Shown here: piece by piece, positions 62,493 through 64,000 of the stretch
Layout: every line of letters starts with the position of its first letter
How positions within the stretch are numbered: position 1 is the first letter of the stretch
NCBI RefSeq assembly: GCF_002865645.1
Contig: NW_020194619.1
Span: 496,001-560,000, forward strand
From: Hyaloscypha bicolor E
Taxonomy: Eukaryota > Ascomycota > Leotiomycetes > Helotiales > Hyaloscyphaceae
Reading direction: 5' to 3'
DNA length: 64,000 bases
The notes under the pieces: model-generated
The model's database searches: none
What the model saw: only the letters and a program-made list of their open reading frames with translations
What the model was told of the DNA's origin: nothing
Translations under genes and position numbers: made by a program

Positions 62493-63639
62493 ATGGAAAC
62501 CATCAAGTCCAAAGTCCAAGACGTCGCCCACGGGGACAAAACCATGGAATCTTCAGGAAAGGGCAAAACGGTTCTAGTCACAGGCGGTTCTGGTTTCGTC
62601 GCCGCGCATATCCTGAATTCCTTCCTCTCTCGAGGCTACAACGTCAAAACCACAGTTCGGAGTGACTCAAGCGCTGAGAAGATAAAAAAGTCACACGCCA
62701 AATATCTCTCTCAGATCTCATTTGCCATTGTGCCCGATGTAGCTACACCAGGTGGTCACGATGAAGCCGTGAAAGGTGTTGATGGAGTGAGTCCTCGTCT
62801 CTCATATCATTTCCCCAAACCACAAATTGATATTGAATGCTGCGCAGGTAATCCACACAGCCTCCCCCTTCCAAATGAAGGTCGAAAACAACGAGCGAGA
62901 TCTTCTGGACCCGGCAATCAAGGGAACAATGTCAGTTTTGACATCCATCCAAAACCACGCTCCCAACGTAAAGCGTGTAATCATAACCTCCTCCTTCGCA
63001 TCCATCATCGACATGAACAAGAACCCGCGGCCAGGATACACCTACACCGAAAACGACTGGAACCCCGTGACCTACGAGGAAGCCGCCTCTTCCTCCGCCT
63101 CTGGAGAAATAGCCTACTTGGCCTCTAAGACTTTGGCCGAGAGAGCAGCATGGGACTTCGTTGCGAAAAACAAGCCGAATTTTCAGCTGGCGACGATATG
63201 TCCGCCCATGGTTTATGGACCTGCGTTTCACACCATCTCGAGTTTGGAGCATTTGAATACCAGCTCGGCGGATATTTATCGCCTGATGAATGGCTCAGAG
63301 AAGGCGGTCCCGAAGACGCAATACTATGCGTTTTGCGACGTGAGGGATGTGGGGGAGGCGCATGTCAGGGCATATGAGACGCATGAGTCGGCGGGACAGA
63401 GGTATTTCTGTACGGCTGGGGGCTATACATATCAGCAGGTTTGCGATATTATCCGAGAGGACTTTCCTGAGAAAAAAGCATTGGTTCCGGAGGGCGAGGC
63501 TGGCGATCCAGTGGATAGGTATAAAGTTGATAACAGCAAGATAAAGAAGGAATTGGGGATGACGTTCAAGGATCTTAAGACTTGTATCGATGATCAGGTC
63601 AGAGAGTTCATTGAGATTGAGAAGAGGGCGAAAGCTTGA
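62493..63639 (+). CDS. Gre2/cinnamoyl-CoA-reductase-like NADPH reductase (extended SDR)
   Basis: Two exons, 62493-62786 and 62848-63639 (intron 61 nt), giving 361 aa. The Rossmann signature is VLVTGGSGFVAAH, early in the protein. The joined exons read DGVIHTASPF, a family hallmark. Catalytic Ser lies in ITSSFASI, and Tyr and Lys in YLASK. The substrate region has CPPMVYGP. Members reduce methylglyoxal, aldehydes, ketones or dihydroflavonol-type substrates with NADPH; Gre2 in yeast is stress-induced. The exact substrate cannot be told from sequence. It starts 20-30 residues longer than yeast Gre2, so MESSGKGK at residue 18 is an alternative start. No targeting signal is evident. Confidence 0.92.
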
Positions 63640-64000
63640 GGTGAAGGCCTTGCTTCTGGGAATTTGAGATGGCTTGGTACAAAATATAGTGGATTTGCGA
63701 GAACTAGGAACCAGAAAAATTCGTTTTCATTTCATCGTTCTAAGCCCTGGGTTGATCAGGAAAGGATAAATCTATAGACTTTTGACTTTCCGCCAATTAT
63801 CTGTAACGCCGCTGTTGAAAGATGCATAGACGCACGTTGAATGTGCTTTTGCCGCCAAATGCTGTTGAACAAGCAATATGTAAATCAAGGGATTCAAGAG
63901 AGAGAGAGTGATATTTCATCCTATCGCCTAGAAGAGACCATCGATTTCTCCAGTCTCAGTATCTACGTCGACATTGAGATAGCCTGGAGCTGTGGGTAGA
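63640..64000. other. 3' flank at the window end
   Basis: 361 bp after the reductase stop codon. Nothing coding is visible, apart from what may continue beyond the window edge. Confidence 0.5.

Overview
The window is nuclear DNA from a filamentous ascomycete (Pezizomycotina). The reasons are short introns (about 46-75 nt) with GTRNGT-type donors and CTAAC/CTGAC branch sites, orthologs of ApsA, RAS-2, Opy2, a class III chitin synthase, StuA and CSN3, and a transposon degraded in the manner of repeat-induced point mutation (RIP). The overall flavour of the proteins suggests a Leotiomycete; that placement is an inference, not proof. All gene models below were spliced by hand, and exon coordinates are given in the evidence.

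Layout. 1-5122: gene-poor relic DNA with one lysine-rich open frame. 5123-8112: a complete hAT transposon with an 8-bp target duplication, 14-bp perfect inverted ends and a transposase in one frame broken by 12 stop codons. 8229-8373: a small palindromic MITE-like element. 9360-13569 (-): ApsA/Num1-type cortical nuclear-migration protein. 13570-17592: desert. 17593-18408 (-): haloacid-dehalogenase-like hydrolase, divergent from 18825-20671 (+), a six-pass membrane protein. 20672-25120: desert. 25121-25894 (-): RAS-2 GTPase. 27608-28871 (-): Opy2-like HOG-pathway membrane anchor. 31473-34357 (+): class III chitin synthase. 36314-37762 (-): gamma-glutamyl phosphate reductase, divergent from 38161-39753 (+), COP9 signalosome subunit 3. 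40386-42417 (-): RPA large subunit, divergent from 42655-43744 (+), a dienelactone-hydrolase family enzyme. 43745-47139: mostly desert with one possible exon. 47140-49599 (-): the APSES regulator StuA, with a candidate uORF. 49600-57973: an 8.4 kb desert containing an unbroken run of 121 G. 57974-58953 (+): BRCT protein. 59367-61613 (+): coiled-coil protein. 62493-63639 (+): Gre2/CCR-like reductase.

The genes do not form a biosynthetic cluster or operon. Several act in hyphal growth and development: ApsA (nuclear positioning), RAS-2 and Opy2 (signalling), chitin synthase (wall), CSN3 and StuA (developmental control). RPA1 and the BRCT protein are DNA-maintenance genes, and each has an ACGCGT (MCB-type) site in its promoter. 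About 27 kb in five large stretches carries no convincing gene.

The least ordinary features are the hAT element with stops but no frameshift, the 121-nt G homopolymer upstream of stuA, an N-terminal StuA reading-frame extension with no visible ATG, an 18-bp element with an internal inverted repeat found 3' of two unrelated genes, and several stop-free 3n introns and tiny exons that automatic annotation is likely to get wrong. I found no convincing new defence or biosynthetic system.
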